Assembly (NCBI RefSeq): GCF_900099705.1
Contig: NZ_LT629695.1
Coordinates: 1,116,001 to 1,180,000, forward strand
Source of the DNA: Agrococcus jejuensis
GTDB lineage: Bacteria; Actinomycetota; Actinomycetes; Actinomycetales; Microbacteriaceae
DNA: 64,000 bases
Reading direction: 5' to 3'
How positions within the stretch are numbered: position 1 is the first letter of the stretch; each line of letters opens with the position of its first letter. Made by a program: the position numbers and the translations under genes. Under the pieces are notes generated by a model. It was not told where the DNA came from. It did no database searches and saw only the letters and a program-made list of their open reading frames with translations. Positions 55,233 through 64,000 of this stretch are shown in pieces.

Positions 55233-58200
55233 CACGATGCTCCCTCCCGCTGCGCTGCCGCAGCCTGCTCCGTCGCGCCGGACTCGGCACGCCGCTTCGC
55301 CTCCGGTGCGCGGCCACCGGCCACGCCCGCAGGCACGTGGGCCGGCTGCACCGGCTCGCGCTCCTCGCCGAGCCCGATGACGCCGTTCCCGTCGGCGTTG
55401 GTCGTGCCCCAGATCGACTCGTCCTCCGCGAGCCAGGTGTTGCGCTCGCGGTCGCGATCCTTCGACCCCTGCGAACCCGGAGCCATGGGCATCATCGGCA
55501 TGCCGCCGCCGCCCATGCCACCGCCGGCCATGCCGGCGTTCGAGCCTGCGCCATTGCCTGCGCCGTTGCCCGCGCCGCCGCCGGCACCGAAGGCGCCGTC
55601 GTCGCCGCCAGCGCCGCGCGCGCCGAACGCGTCGCTGCTGCCCGCGGCCTCCCCGCCGGGGGTGCCGAAGGATGCGCTGCCGCCGAGGCCGTCGCCCAGA
55701 CCCGTCCCGGCCCCGCCGAGCGCGCTCGAGGGTAGGCCGCCGAGACCGCCGCCGGGCGAGAATCCGCCTCCGCCTCCGCCTCCGCCTCCGCCGGCGCCGG
55801 AACCCGAGCCGGACCCGGACCCGCCGAACGCGGCATCGCCGCCGCTGCCAGCACCGCCGCCAGCCGCGAAGTCGTCCCATGCGCCGGCGCCCGAGCCACC
55901 CCACTCGGAGCCCGCACCGTCACCGCTGCCGCCCGCGCCGAACCAGTCGTCGCCGCCCGCGCCGGAGCCACCCCACTCCGAGCCGGCACCGTCGCCGCCG
56001 ACACCCGAGCCACCCCACTCCGAGCCGGCACCGTCGCCGCCGACACCCGAGCCACCCCAGTTCGAGCCCGCACCGTCGCCGCCCACGCCAGGGCCACCCC
56101 ACTCCGAGCCGGCACCGTCGCCGCCGACACCCGAGCCACCCCAGTTCGAGCCCGCACCGTCGCCGCCCACGGCAGAGCCACCCCATTCGGAGCCAGCACC
56201 GTCGCCGCCGACACCGGAGCCGCCCCAGTTCGAGCCCGCACCGTCGCCGCCCACGCCAGAGCCACCCCATTCGGAGCCAGCGCCATCGCCACCCGCGCCA
56301 GAGCCGCTCCAGTCCGAGCCGGCGCCATCGCCACCGACGCCGGAGCCGCCCCACTGCGAGCTCCCACCGTCGTCCTGGCCGATGCCCCCGGAGCCGTCGG
56401 ACCCCAGAGCGCCATCGCCGCCGAGGCCGCCATCGGGGGTCCACGCCGAGCCGTCGGGCATGACCGAGCCGCCACCGCCGGCGGTGGCCTCCTGGCCGCC
56501 GCCGTCGGTGCCGCCGCCACCGCCTGCGCTCGCGCCGCCGCCGTCCTCGTCAGGCGACGTCAGCTCGGAGAACACGTCGTTCGGGTCCGCGAGGTCGGGC
56601 ATGTCGACGTCGCCGAACGCTCCCGAGCCGCCGTCCTCCTGGTCGGTCGAGCCGGAGCCGCCGTTCTGACCGCCCTGACCGCCGTTCTGGCCGCCGCGGG
56701 AGCCGCCGAAGCCGCCACCGCCTCCGCCGCCACCAGCGACGAAGCCCCCGCCGCCCCCGGCGCCGCCGCCGCCCGCGCCGTCCTCGGCCGACCACGAGCC
56801 CGCGCCGTCGCCGCCGAGCCCGTCGCTGCCGAGCCCGTCGCCGCCGCCGAAGTCGCCGCCACCGGCGCCGCCGCCACCGACGTCGCCGAACACGCCATCG
56901 CCGTTGCCGCTCACCCCGTCGCCGCCACCACCAGCGCCGCCACCGCCGAAGTCGCCAGCGCCACCGCCGCCAGCGCCACCGCCGCCGGCGCCGTCGCCAC
57001 CGACGTCGCCGAACACGCCATCGCCATTGCCGCTCACGCCGTCGCCGCCACCGCCGGCACCGTCGCCACCACCGCCGATGCCGTCACCGCCGCCGATGTC
57101 GCCGCCGAGGCCGTCACCACCGCCGGGACCGTCGCCGAAGACGTCGTCGCCATCGCCACCGATGCCGTCGCCGCCGGGCCCGTCCCCGCCCGCGCCGTCG
57201 CCACCGACGCCGTCGCCGCCAGGCCCGTCGCCGAAGATGTCATCCCAGTCGATGTCGGGCGGGCCGTCGCCGCCCGCGCCGTCGCCGCCGATGCCGTCGC
57301 CGCCGTCGTAGTCGGCCGTCGTGTCCTCGGGCATCGCAGTCGGGTCCTGCATGTTCTTGAGCGCGCGCAGCGAGGTGCGCATCGTCGTCTCGAGGGTCTG
57401 CTGCGCCGTGAACACCTCGGCGGCCATCGTCGCGACCGCGTCGCGGACCAGCTGCGAGATCGCTCGGTTGATGGCGCCGTAGGTCGCCTCGCTCTGCAGG
57501 TTGCCGCCGACGCTCGTGAAGCCCTCGGGCGCGAGCCCGCCGCGATCCGCCCACGTGTAGGCGGCGTACACGCCCTTCGCGTGGTCGACCGTCATGCCGT
57601 TGCGGCCGCTCGCGCCGGCGCGCCACTTCTGGTCCTCGTCCTCGATGTACTGCACGATGTCCGCCATGACGGCGTTCTTGGCATTCCAGGCCAGGTTGCC
57701 CATCGTCGGCCCGTGCGTGTTCCACGTGTTGAGCACCGACGTCATGAAGGTGCGCACCGCCTCGGCGACGGTCTCGAGCCCGGCCGCGACGCCGCCGTCG
57801 TCGGTGAGCTGCCGGTGCATGGCCTCGAGCGACTTCTGCTGCGCGGTGAGCTGCGCCAGCAGGGCGGCCGCCGCGGATCCGCGGATCGACGAGTCGTCGG
57901 CGCCGAGCGCCGTCGCGAGCGCCGAGATCTGCTCGGCGTTCTGGCCCGTGACCGTCGTGAAGTTCGCGAACAGGGATGCCGCGGTGTCCGTGCGCCTGGC
58001 ACTGAGGCCGGGCGCGTTGTCGTCGGCGATCGTCTGGACGTTGCGGCGCAGCGCCTGGAATGCATCCGAGAACTCGGGCTGCGGGCCAGGGTTGTCGATG
58101 AGCTCGAAGCTGCGGACGTCGTCCTCGTAGTGGTAGTACCCGTACCGCATGTTCGCCGACCATGCGTCGCGGCCGTCACCGCCTGCCGTGCCGGTGATCC

Positions 58201-58381
58201 ATCCGCTCTTGGGATCCTGGTTCGTCTCCAGCACGGCCGCGAGGCCGCTGTCCGGCACGCCGGTCACGAGGCCGAGGAGCGCCTCGAGACCCATGTCGCC
58301 CGTCGCGGTCGACCCGGTCGACGAACCCCCTCCGCCCGAGGCTCCGTGGTCGCCCGAGCCGGTCGTCTCGTCGTCGGCCAT
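55232..58381 (-). CDS. Gly-rich 1049-residue type VII locus protein
   Basis: After a Gly/Ser-rich start, residues ~28-365 are a folded, mainly helical domain, with [40 protein letters not shown] and [20 protein letters not shown]. It resembles the large helical domains of ESX-linked proteins, but I cannot name it. From ~365 to ~980 the protein is Gly/Asp/Ala/Ser-rich low complexity, with a 14-residue tandem repeat at ~678-824. The tail has a Met/Gly/Pro stretch and a charged end. It probably functions at or outside the envelope. The stop overlaps the YbaB-like start. Confidence 0.75.
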   Translation of the reverse strand: MADDETTGSGDHGASGGGGSSTGSTATGDMGLEALLGLVTGVPDSGLAAVLETNQDPKSGWITGTAGGDGRDAWSANMRYGYYHYEDDVRSFELIDNPGPQPEFSDAFQALRRNVQTIADDNAPGLSARRTDTAASLFANFTTVTGQNAEQISALATALGADDSSIRGSAAAALLAQLTAQQKSLEAMHRQLTDDGGVAAGLETVAEAVRTFMTSVLNTWNTHGPTMGNLAWNAKNAVMADIVQYIEDEDQKWRAGASGRNGMTVDHAKGVYAAYTWADRGGLAPEGFTSVGGNLQSEATYGAINRAISQLVRDAVATMAAEVFTAQQTLETTMRTSLRALKNMQDPTAMPEDTTADYDGGDGIGGDGAGGDGPPDIDWDDIFGDGPGGDGVGGDGAGGDGPGGDGIGGDGDDVFGDGPGGGDGLGGDIGGGDGIGGGGDGAGGGGDGVSGNGDGVFGDVGGDGAGGGGAGGGGAGDFGGGGAGGGGDGVSGNGDGVFGDVGGGGAGGGDFGGGDGLGSDGLGGDGAGSWSAEDGAGGGGAGGGGGFVAGGGGGGGGFGGSRGGQNGGQGGQNGGSGSTDQEDGGSGAFGDVDMPDLADPNDVFSELTSPDEDGGGASAGGGGGTDGGGQEATAGGGGSVMPDGSAWTPDGGLGGDGALGSDGSGGIGQDDGGSSQWGGSGVGGDGAGSDWSGSGAGGDGAGSEWGGSGVGGDGAGSNWGGSGVGGDGAGSEWGGSAVGGDGAGSNWGGSGVGGDGAGSEWGGPGVGGDGAGSNWGGSGVGGDGAGSEWGGSGVGGDGAGSEWGGSGAGGDDWFGAGGSGDGAGSEWGGSGAGAWDDFAAGGGAGSGGDAAFGGSGSGSGSGAGGGGGGGGGGFSPGGGLGGLPSSALGGAGTGLGDGLGGSASFGTPGGEAAGSSDAFGARGAGGDDGAFGAGGGAGNGAGNGAGSNAGMAGGGMGGGGMPMMPMAPGSQGSKDRDRERNTWLAEDESIWGTTNADGNGVIGLGEEREPVQPAHVPAGVAGGRAPEAKRRAESGATEQAAAAQREGAS
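55890..56350. repeat. ~42-bp tandem repeats in the Gly-rich gene
   Basis: About ten units encoding [14 protein letters not shown] or [14 protein letters not shown] follow each other, giving a Trp every 14 residues in a Gly-rich chain. Glu/Asn alternate at one position in most units. The unit length keeps the frame. Confidence 0.85.
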
Positions 58382-58426
58382 GTCGTCTCCTCGTGCGCAG
58401 GGGGTTCGTGTTCGATGGGTGGGCCG

Positions 58427-58759
58427 TCAGGCCTGGGCGTCCGCGACGCTCAGGTCGTCGGTCTCCTCGAAGAGCTTCTCCGCCTTCTCCAGCTGGTCGC
58501 GGAAGTTCGGGAGCGTCTTGTCGGTGAAGGTGTCGGTGAACGTGCGCACCTGGCCTGCCAGGGCCGACACGTCGTTGCCGACCTGCACGGCGACCTCCCA
58601 GCGGGCCTCCGCGGGCTGCGCCCGCAGGTCCGAGCTGATCGCGTAGCCGTCGGTGCCGTAGAGGGCGTCGTCGTTCGTGCGCTCGACGTCCGTGACGAGC
58701 TGCTGCACCTTGCGGTACTGCTCACGGTCGAACGCGACTCTCGTGCCTTCGTCTGCCAT
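58427..58759 (-). CDS. WXG100-like protein C
   Basis: 110 residues, helical, no signal peptide. Segments FDREQYRKVQQLVTDVERTN and ARWEVAVQVGNDVSALAGQV, then LPNFRDQLEKAEKLFEETDD, fit an ESX-secretion-associated helical protein rather than a canonical WXG100 (no WXG). The ATG at 58759 follows AGAGAGGAG. A 13-bp hairpin separates it from protein B upstream. Confidence 0.72.
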   Translation of the reverse strand: MADEGTRVAFDREQYRKVQQLVTDVERTNDDALYGTDGYAISSDLRAQPAEARWEVAVQVGNDVSALAGQVRTFTDTFTDKTLPNFRDQLEKAEKLFEETDDLSVADAQA

Positions 58760-58787
58760 GGGGTTCTCCTCTCTCGAGAGCGGCCGA

Positions 58788-58815
58788 GGGGTGCCCGCGA
58801 GGTCGCGGGCACCCC
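58788..58815 (-). terminator. 13-bp-stem hairpin behind the WXG100-like pair
   Basis: GGGGTGCCCGCGA and its exact complement TCGCGGGCACCCC, 2 nt apart, start 7 nt after the stop of protein B. Downstream genes continue on the same strand, so it may be a partial terminator or 3'-end stabiliser giving the first two genes more transcript than the rest. Confidence 0.75.
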
Positions 58816-58822
58816 GTCGGGC

Positions 58823-59107
58823 TCAGCTGAAGACGGCTGCGCCTCGCACGTCGCCGTCGAAGAACTCCTCGCGCACGCGCACGGCGGCGTTCTTGATGTT
58901 GACGCCCGCCTGCTGCACCTCGGTGTACTCGGTGTTCCAGCGCTGCTGCAGCTCGCCCCACACGGGCAGCGAACGACCCCACTGGGCCTCGCCCATCGGA
59001 CGGATGGTGTCGTAGATGTTCTGCAGGATCTGCTCCACCTCCTGGCACGACGCGTTGAGCGACTGGTTGGCGGTCTCGAACTGGACGAGGTCGACGTTGA
59101 AGGACAT
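58823..59107 (-). CDS. WXG100-like protein B
   Basis: 94 residues, the size of EsxA/EsxB. The turn carries GEAQWGRSLPVWGELQQRWN, a Trp-rich version of the WXG hinge. Two helices flank it (VDLVQFETANQSLNASCQEV and TEVQQAGVNIKNAAVRVREE). The ATG at 59107 has AAAGGA upstream. It forms a pair with protein A, 29 nt upstream, as in EsxA/EsxB dimers. Confidence 0.85.
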   Translation of the reverse strand: MSFNVDLVQFETANQSLNASCQEVEQILQNIYDTIRPMGEAQWGRSLPVWGELQQRWNTEYTEVQQAGVNIKNAAVRVREEFFDGDVRGAAVFS

Positions 59108-59136
59108 TGCGGTTCCTTTCGTGGAGGGGTCGGGGA

Positions 59137-59430
59137 TCAGGCCGCCGCGGAGGCCGCGGTCGACTCGTCGGTGTTGGTGCGCTGCGTGAGGAGCGTCTGG
59201 ACCTGGGTGTTGAGGACGTCCAGCTTGTTCTTGATGTCGCTGTACTCGCTCTGCCACTCGGTCAGGCGCTGGCGGAGCACCATGCCTGCCTGCGCCTCTG
59301 CAGCGGCGGCCATGGTCTGGGTCGCGTCCTCGACGCGGCCGCGGGCGGACTCCATCGCGGAGACCTGCTCCATCGTGCGGGTGATGATCTGTCGAAGCGT
59401 GTTCGCCTCGAAGCCGGTGAGCTGTGCCAT
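59137..59430 (-). CDS. WXG100-like protein A
   Basis: 97 residues, all helical: EANTLRQIITRTMEQVSAME, a central RQRLTEWQSEYSDIKNKLDV and an Ser/Ala-rich tail. It has no WXG at the turn, but size and pairing with protein B fit an Esx partner. AAGGAG precedes the ATG. It follows eccB after 91 nt, enough for a promoter of its own. Confidence 0.8.
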   Translation of the reverse strand: MAQLTGFEANTLRQIITRTMEQVSAMESARGRVEDATQTMAAAAEAQAGMVLRQRLTEWQSEYSDIKNKLDVLNTQVQTLLTQRTNTDESTAASAAA

Positions 59431-59521
59431 TGCGTTCTCCTTGGTGTTGGTGTTCTCAGAGTCGTTCGATGGTCAAGGGGTCGGGGTCGGGGGTACGTGC
59501 GTCGAAGGGCGGTCTCCTCTC

Positions 59522-60793
59522 CTACGTCGCGATCGTGGGCCCCGTCGGCAGCAGCGCGAGCAGCGCTGCGGGCACGGCGGGGGAGCTGGTGGCGTCGAGC
59601 CCGAGGGCTCCCGCGGTCTCGGCGTCGGCGACGGGGTACTTCGTGCCGTCGTCGCCGACGAGGTAGAGGCCGGCGCCGCTGACGCCGGGGGCCGCGGCGG
59701 TCGCGACGAGCAGGCCGGAGCCGGGCGCGACGGCGACGACGCCTGCCGACTCGGCGAGCGCGGCGCCGTCGACGGTCGTGATGCTCGTCTCGCCGTCGGC
59801 CCACACCGAGCACGGGGCGAGGCCCGCTGCGATGGCCGTCGGCGGCGTCTCGGGCAGCTCGGACTGCCAGGCGGCCGGATCGGACACCGTCGTGGCGACG
59901 AGGTCGCGCGGCGTGATGGTGCGCGGCTCGGGGAGGCCCTGGTCGGGCACGGTCGTGAGCAGCGCCGCGACGGTCTCGGTGATCGGCATGAGGCCGTCCT
60001 GCGTGACGACGTAGCGGGCGCCGTCGTCGGTCTCGACGACCTGGCCGAGCGTCGTCGGCTCGCCGGCGATCGCGGGGCCCTCGCCGCCGAGCGTGAGCGC
60101 CGACAGGTCGAGGTCGCGGCCGCTGGGGATGGTGTCGAGCCATGCGGCGTCGACCGACAGTGCAGCGTTGGGCTCGAAGCCGATCGCGCGTGCCGCCCAC
60201 GGGCCGCCGAGCTGCGAGCGCACGCCCTGCCAGACGAGCGACAGCTCGCCGTCGGCGGTCACGAGCACGGCCTCGTCGGCGGCGATGGGCTCGCCGTTCT
60301 CGACGGCGCCGATCGCCAGGGTCGTGCCCTCGACGGCCGCGCACGCGGCCCACTCGGGCGACGTCTGCTGCGCACCGGGCAGCTCGTCGGGCAGGCCCGG
60401 CGCACCCAGGGCCTCGCCGCGCGGCACCGATGCGAGGTCGTCGCTCGACACCTGGATGACGGCGGGCGGCGCGCCGGCGAGCAGCGCGGCCGACGCGAGG
60501 TTCATGACGGGGTGCAGCGTGCCGTCGATGAGCATGTAGCGGCTGCCGGTCGACTCGTCGACGAGCAGCGCGCCGGGCTGCTCGCGCCAGCTGTCGTTCG
60601 TGGTGAACAGGAAGATGTTCAGCACCACCACGACGACGAGCGCGGCGGCGGCGACGGCCACGCCGATGCCCATGCCGGTCGACGTGCGACGCAGCGGACG
60701 GTCGGGGGCGTCGGGGTCGGAGCGCAGCACGGCGGCCGAGAGGCGCCCGCGCAGGAAGAGGTGCGCATCCACGAGATCACGTCTGCCGTACAT
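59522..60793 (-). CDS. eccB: Type VII secretion protein EccB
   Basis: 423 residues. The cytoplasmic opening MYGRRDLVDAHLFLRGRLSA and the next VLRSDPDAPDRPL are the EccB signature. One membrane helix follows at about 48-70 (GIGVAVAAAALVVVVVLNIF). The periplasmic part has the repeat-like LVDESTGSRYMLIDGTLHPV and LYLVGDDGTKYPVAD segments. AAGGAGG lies upstream of the ATG at 60793. EccB links the core complex to the cell wall side. Confidence 0.95.
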   Translation of the reverse strand: MYGRRDLVDAHLFLRGRLSAAVLRSDPDAPDRPLRRTSTGMGIGVAVAAAALVVVVVLNIFLFTTNDSWREQPGALLVDESTGSRYMLIDGTLHPVMNLASAALLAGAPPAVIQVSSDDLASVPRGEALGAPGLPDELPGAQQTSPEWAACAAVEGTTLAIGAVENGEPIAADEAVLVTADGELSLVWQGVRSQLGGPWAARAIGFEPNAALSVDAAWLDTIPSGRDLDLSALTLGGEGPAIAGEPTTLGQVVETDDGARYVVTQDGLMPITETVAALLTTVPDQGLPEPRTITPRDLVATTVSDPAAWQSELPETPPTAIAAGLAPCSVWADGETSITTVDGAALAESAGVVAVAPGSGLLVATAAAPGVSGAGLYLVGDDGTKYPVADAETAGALGLDATSSPAVPAALLALLPTGPTIAT

Positions 60794-60848
60794 GCTCAAC
60801 CCTCCTTCCTGCCTTCGCTTCGACCACGACCGGACGGCCGCGGATGGT

Positions 60849-62306
60849 TCACACGAGGTCGGCGACCCACGCGTAGAGGCCGACGACCGCGAGCGCGAGC
60901 GCGGGCACGGCGATGGCGCAGAGCCAGTGCATGACGTCGCCCGCCCGGCCCCACGTGGGCGCGAGGCGCTTGCGGGGCAGCAGCAGCGCCGCGACGCACG
61001 CGTTGGCGGCGACGACCACGAGGCCGCCGGCGATGAGGATCTGCCACAGCGTGTCGAGGCGCGTCGCCTGCGCGACGGCGAGCACGACGATCGGCATGGC
61101 CGCCGCGACGAGCACGGCACCGCGCTGCAACGTCGCGTGCAGCTCGCGCGCCTGCAGCAGCACGCCGAGGCTCGCGGCGACCGAGAGCGCGATGCCCGAC
61201 CAGTGCGTGTCGAGGGCGAGCACGCACATCGCGGCGCACAGCACGGTCGCCCACGCCATCCACAGCGCGGTCGCCATCGCCTGCGCGATCGTGGCCTTGC
61301 GCTCGACCTCGCCGGCGGGCACGGCGTCGAGCCCCGTCTGGAACTCCTTCGTCGACAGCGGCACGGGGTCGACCGCGAGACCGCCCACCCAGGCGGCGAG
61401 GCCAGGGATGCCGCGGGCGACCGCGAGGGCGATGAGCACGACGATCGCGGCGCCGGCGACGAGCTCGAGCCGCAGCACGAGGGGCGCGGCGAGGCCGATG
61501 ACGACGATGATCGACGCGCCCGCGACGGCGAGCAGGGCGGGGCGGATGCCGCCGCGCGCGTAGGCCGCGGCACCGGAGGCGACGCCGGTGGCGGCTGCGG
61601 CGACGGCGACGGCTGCGACCGCGGGCGTGCCTGCGTCGGGGAAGAGCGCGGCGGGCAACCCTGCGCCGGCGACGGCGGCGCCGACGACGCCGCTGCCGAT
61701 GAGCAGCGAGCCGATCGCGTCGTCCCAGAGCCTGCCGACGAGCGAGCCTGCAGCGAGCAGCACGAGCGCGAGCGAGCCGACGACGATCGGCGCGACCGCG
61801 CCCGTCGAGGCTGCCGCCGCGACGGCCGCGAGGCATGCGATGGCGCCGGCGGCGAGGGCCGCGCGGCGCGTCCACGTCGCATCCCACGCATCCTCGCGCG
61901 CGTCCAGCACCGACTGCACGCCGTCGACGAGGTCGTCGTACTGGGCTTGCGCGAGCGCGCCGGTGCGCGGCCGCAGGTAGAGCACGTCGCCGTCGAGCAG
62001 ACCGGCGGCGGCGGTGCCGAGGTCCTCGTCGAGGGGCGGATGCCCGAGCCGCTGCAGCACCCAGCCGCCGTGGTCGAGGCCGCGCGTCGCGAGCATGGGG
62101 TCGAGGTGGCCGACGATCGTCGGCAGCAGCTCGGCGATGGGGATGTGCGACGGCACGGCCAGCTCGACGCGCGACGTGGGCCCCACGACGCTCAGTCGGC
62201 ACATGTCGCCGGCGCCGGCCGCAGCCGTGACGGCAGCCTCCGCGGACTGCGCCCGGCCGAGGGCCGGGGTCGAGCTGCTCTCCATGCGCTGTTCGAGCGT
62301 CGTCAT
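60849..62306 (-). CDS. eccD: Type VII secretion protein EccD
   Basis: 485 residues. An N-terminal ubiquitin-like (YukD-type) domain of about 100 residues (RLSVVGPTSRVELAVPSHIP, DGDVLYLRPRTG) is followed by about 11 membrane helices, beginning near WTRRAALAAGAIACLAAVAA. EccD forms the inner-membrane pore ring of ESX systems. The start is taken at the ATG at 62306; an in-frame GTG three codons upstream is possible. It is the first gene of the minus-strand set, divergent from eccC, with a 130-nt shared upstream region. Confidence 0.93.
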   Translation of the reverse strand: MTTLEQRMESSSTPALGRAQSAEAAVTAAAGAGDMCRLSVVGPTSRVELAVPSHIPIAELLPTIVGHLDPMLATRGLDHGGWVLQRLGHPPLDEDLGTAAAGLLDGDVLYLRPRTGALAQAQYDDLVDGVQSVLDAREDAWDATWTRRAALAAGAIACLAAVAAAASTGAVAPIVVGSLALVLLAAGSLVGRLWDDAIGSLLIGSGVVGAAVAGAGLPAALFPDAGTPAVAAVAVAAAATGVASGAAAYARGGIRPALLAVAGASIIVVIGLAAPLVLRLELVAGAAIVVLIALAVARGIPGLAAWVGGLAVDPVPLSTKEFQTGLDAVPAGEVERKATIAQAMATALWMAWATVLCAAMCVLALDTHWSGIALSVAASLGVLLQARELHATLQRGAVLVAAAMPIVVLAVAQATRLDTLWQILIAGGLVVVAANACVAALLLPRKRLAPTWGRAGDVMHWLCAIAVPALALAVVGLYAWVADLV

Positions 62307-62436
62307 GCTGTGCACACGCCTCTGCGCTCACCGACGGTTCATCGCATCCGCCGATCCATCGATCCGCTGCGTCGGTGAACCGCAGGAGGGGGTGCCGCGC
62401 GTGCTCACGGTGACGCATCCATCGAGGAGACCCGAG

Positions 62437-64000
62437 ATGAGCACCATCCCCTTCCGCAGGCAGCAGCGGGCGAAGCCGCCCGAGATGCCCTCCGGCGACA
62501 TCGAGCTGCAGGAGCCGCCCTCGCTGCCCGAGCTGCAGCCGAAGGACCCGCTGATGATGCTCATGATGGTGCCGATGATGCTCATCAGCGGCGTCATGAT
62601 GCTCGTCTTCCTCGGCCAGCGGAACCCGGCGCTCGCCGTCGGCCTCTTCCTCGGCATGCTCGGCCTCGCCGTGCTCATGGTGCTCGTGCAGCTCACGCGC
62701 GCCGCCGCCGAGCGCCGCAACACCGTGCGCGGCGACCGCCGCGACTTCATGCGCTACCTCGCGCAGATGCGCGCCAAGGTGCGCGGCGCCGCGGCGCAGC
62801 AGCGCTCGTCGCTCACGTGGCGGCACCCCGACCCGGCGTCGCTGTCGAACCTCGCCATGACGGCGCGCCTCTGGGAGCGCCGCGGCAGCCACGGCGACTT
62901 CGGCGAGGTGCGCATCGGCACGGGCTCGCACAGCCTCAGCCAGCGCATCACGCCGCTCTCGACGAAGCCGATCGCCGACCTCGAGCCGCTCTCCGCTCGC
63001 GCGCTGCGTCGCTTCATCGCCGTGCACGGCTCCGTGCCGCAGCTGCCCGTCTCGCTCTTCCTGCGTCGCCTCGCCGACATCCGCCTCATGGGCGACGACG
63101 ACGCCGCGCGAGCCATGGTGCGCGCCATGGTCGCGCAGGCCGTCACGGCCCACGCACCCGACGAGCTGCGCATCGCCGTGTGCACGACGACCGAGCGCGC
63201 CGACGACTGGGACTGGGTGAAGTGGCTGCCGCACGCGCAGCACCCCAGCAGCCAGGACGGCGCAGGCTCGACGCGCCTGTTCGACGTCGACGTCGCCGAC
63301 TTCACCGAGCTGCTCGACGGCGACCTCAACGGCCGCTCGCGGTTCGAGCCCGGCGCCGCCCCCACGGCCGACGAGCCGTACCACCTCGTGATCTTCGACG
63401 GCGTCGCGCCGCCGCCCGGCTCGCGCATCGCCTCCGCCGGCTACCGCTGCACCACCACGCTCACGCTCGGCGTCGAGGTCGACGAGACCGACACGTCGGG
63501 CCTGCTGCTCGACGTGCAGCCCGACGTCGTGCACATGCTGCGCACCGACCGCACCGAGGGCGTGCAGCGCACCGTGCTGTGCACGCCCGACGCGCTGAGC
63601 CTCGCAGCGGCGACGGCGCTCGTGCGCGTCATCGCGCCCTACCGCACCGGTGGCCGGTCGGCGGATGCGAGCGAGCCGATGGTCTCGGACTTCGAGCTGC
63701 CGACGCTGCTCGGCATCGACGACGTCGACCGCTGGAGCCCGCAGGGCTTCATGCGCGAGCAGCTCGACCGCTCGCGCCTGCGCATCCCCCTCGGCGTCGA
63801 CGAGCGCGGCCACCCCGTCGACCTCGACATCAAGGAGGCCGCGCAGGGCGGCATGGGCCCGCACGGCCTGCTCATCGGCGCCACGGGATCCGGCAAGTCC
63901 GAGCTGCTGCGCACGCTCGTGCTCGGCATGGCGATGACGCACTCGTCGGAGACGCTGAACTTCGTGCTCGTCGACTTCAAGGGCGGCGCGACCTTCCTCG
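62437..64000 (+). CDS. eccC: Type VII secretion ATPase EccC (5' part; 3' end outside window)
   Basis: 521 residues visible. An FtsK/SpoIIIE-family ATPase that drives ESX secretion. The N-terminus MSTIPFRRQQRAKPPEMPSG and two membrane helices (about 40-60 and 65-88) are typical of EccC. The first ATPase domain has Walker A GATGSGKS at residues 481-488, followed by LRTLVLGMAMTHSSE and NFVLVDFKGGATF. The gene runs past position 64000, so the second and third ATPase domains and any following mycP/eccE are not visible. GAGGAGA precedes the ATG. Confidence 0.96.
   Translation, partial: MSTIPFRRQQRAKPPEMPSGDIELQEPPSLPELQPKDPLMMLMMVPMMLISGVMMLVFLGQRNPALAVGLFLGMLGLAVLMVLVQLTRAAAERRNTVRGDRRDFMRYLAQMRAKVRGAAAQQRSSLTWRHPDPASLSNLAMTARLWERRGSHGDFGEVRIGTGSHSLSQRITPLSTKPIADLEPLSARALRRFIAVHGSVPQLPVSLFLRRLADIRLMGDDDAARAMVRAMVAQAVTAHAPDELRIAVCTTTERADDWDWVKWLPHAQHPSSQDGAGSTRLFDVDVADFTELLDGDLNGRSRFEPGAAPTADEPYHLVIFDGVAPPPGSRIASAGYRCTTTLTLGVEVDETDTSGLLLDVQPDVVHMLRTDRTEGVQRTVLCTPDALSLAAATALVRVIAPYRTGGRSADASEPMVSDFELPTLLGIDDVDRWSPQGFMREQLDRSRLRIPLGVDERGHPVDLDIKEAAQGGMGPHGLLIGATGSGKSELLRTLVLGMAMTHSSETLNFVLVDFKGGATFL

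Noticed and set aside
57581..60934. 1117-residue plus-strand frame opposite the WXG100-like and eccB genes
   Set aside because: Antisense shadow spanning several well-supported minus-strand genes with ribosome sites.

Overview
The window is high-GC DNA with GTG/TTG starts, overlapping GTGA and ATGA gene junctions and an actinobacterial type VII secretion (ESX) locus. Protein sequences such as RpoB, RadA and ArgA look like Microbacteriaceae. An Agrococcus-like organism is my best guess, inferred from recall and not from any search.

Layout. 1-3134 is the 5' part of rpoB (minus strand), followed by a divergent plus-strand SpeE-like protein and a TPR-like protein. 5.5-9.6 kb is a complete potDABC polyamine-type ABC importer with a YtcJ-like amidohydrolase directly behind it. 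11.5-23.1 kb holds ordinary single genes and pairs: an SDR, a SprT-like protein with a second SpeE-like protein, a ComB-like protein, NUDIX, YdeI/DUF1905, an esterase, a LysR effector domain without HTH, three GNATs, a phosphoesterase, tRNA-Ser(CGA), a VOC protein and radA. 23.4-26.4 kb is an APC permease translationally coupled to a flavin amine oxidase, a likely amine import/oxidation pair. 26.5-29.4 kb looks like a decayed mobile island: a small membrane protein, an endonuclease VII-type HNH protein, a coupled pair of unrecognised proteins, and the frameshifted C-terminal remnant of a tyrosine integrase. 29.4-34.2 kb carries a secreted protein, ArgA, a NarL-type histidine kinase, and a convergent response regulator coupled to a degenerate kinase-like protein. 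34.3-37.0 kb encodes an Hsp70 ATPase domain fused through a membrane helix to an ectodomain, then an ECF sigma factor.

37.3-64.0 kb is the most interesting part. It is a type VII secretion locus with eccC (plus strand, running off the window) divergent from a roughly 25-kb co-directional minus-strand gene set. In transcription order that set is eccD, eccB, two WXG100-like genes, a hairpin, a third WXG100-like gene, a Gly-rich 1049-residue protein, a YbaB/EbfC-like protein, a fourth WXG100-like gene, a 3549-residue giant with an embedded metzincin signature and a tract of about 41 hexapeptide repeats, a 949-residue protein with an ADP-ribosyltransferase-like C-terminus, a 206-residue partner, and a beta-helix protein with two EccA/CbbX-like AAA+ domains. 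The likely division of labour is: EccB/C/D form the membrane machine, the WXG100-like proteins and the giant are substrates, and the AAA+ and YbaB-like proteins act in the cytoplasm. No mycosin (MycP) or EccE is visible; they may lie beyond position 64000.

Intergenic gaps carry several palindromic families: three copies of a ~165-bp element with CAGCTGGTCGAGG ends, five composite elements made of tandem ~20-bp units plus a hairpin, and several single or paired long hairpins. These are the main non-coding structure of the window. Coordinates and starts were derived by reading; no database search was possible.
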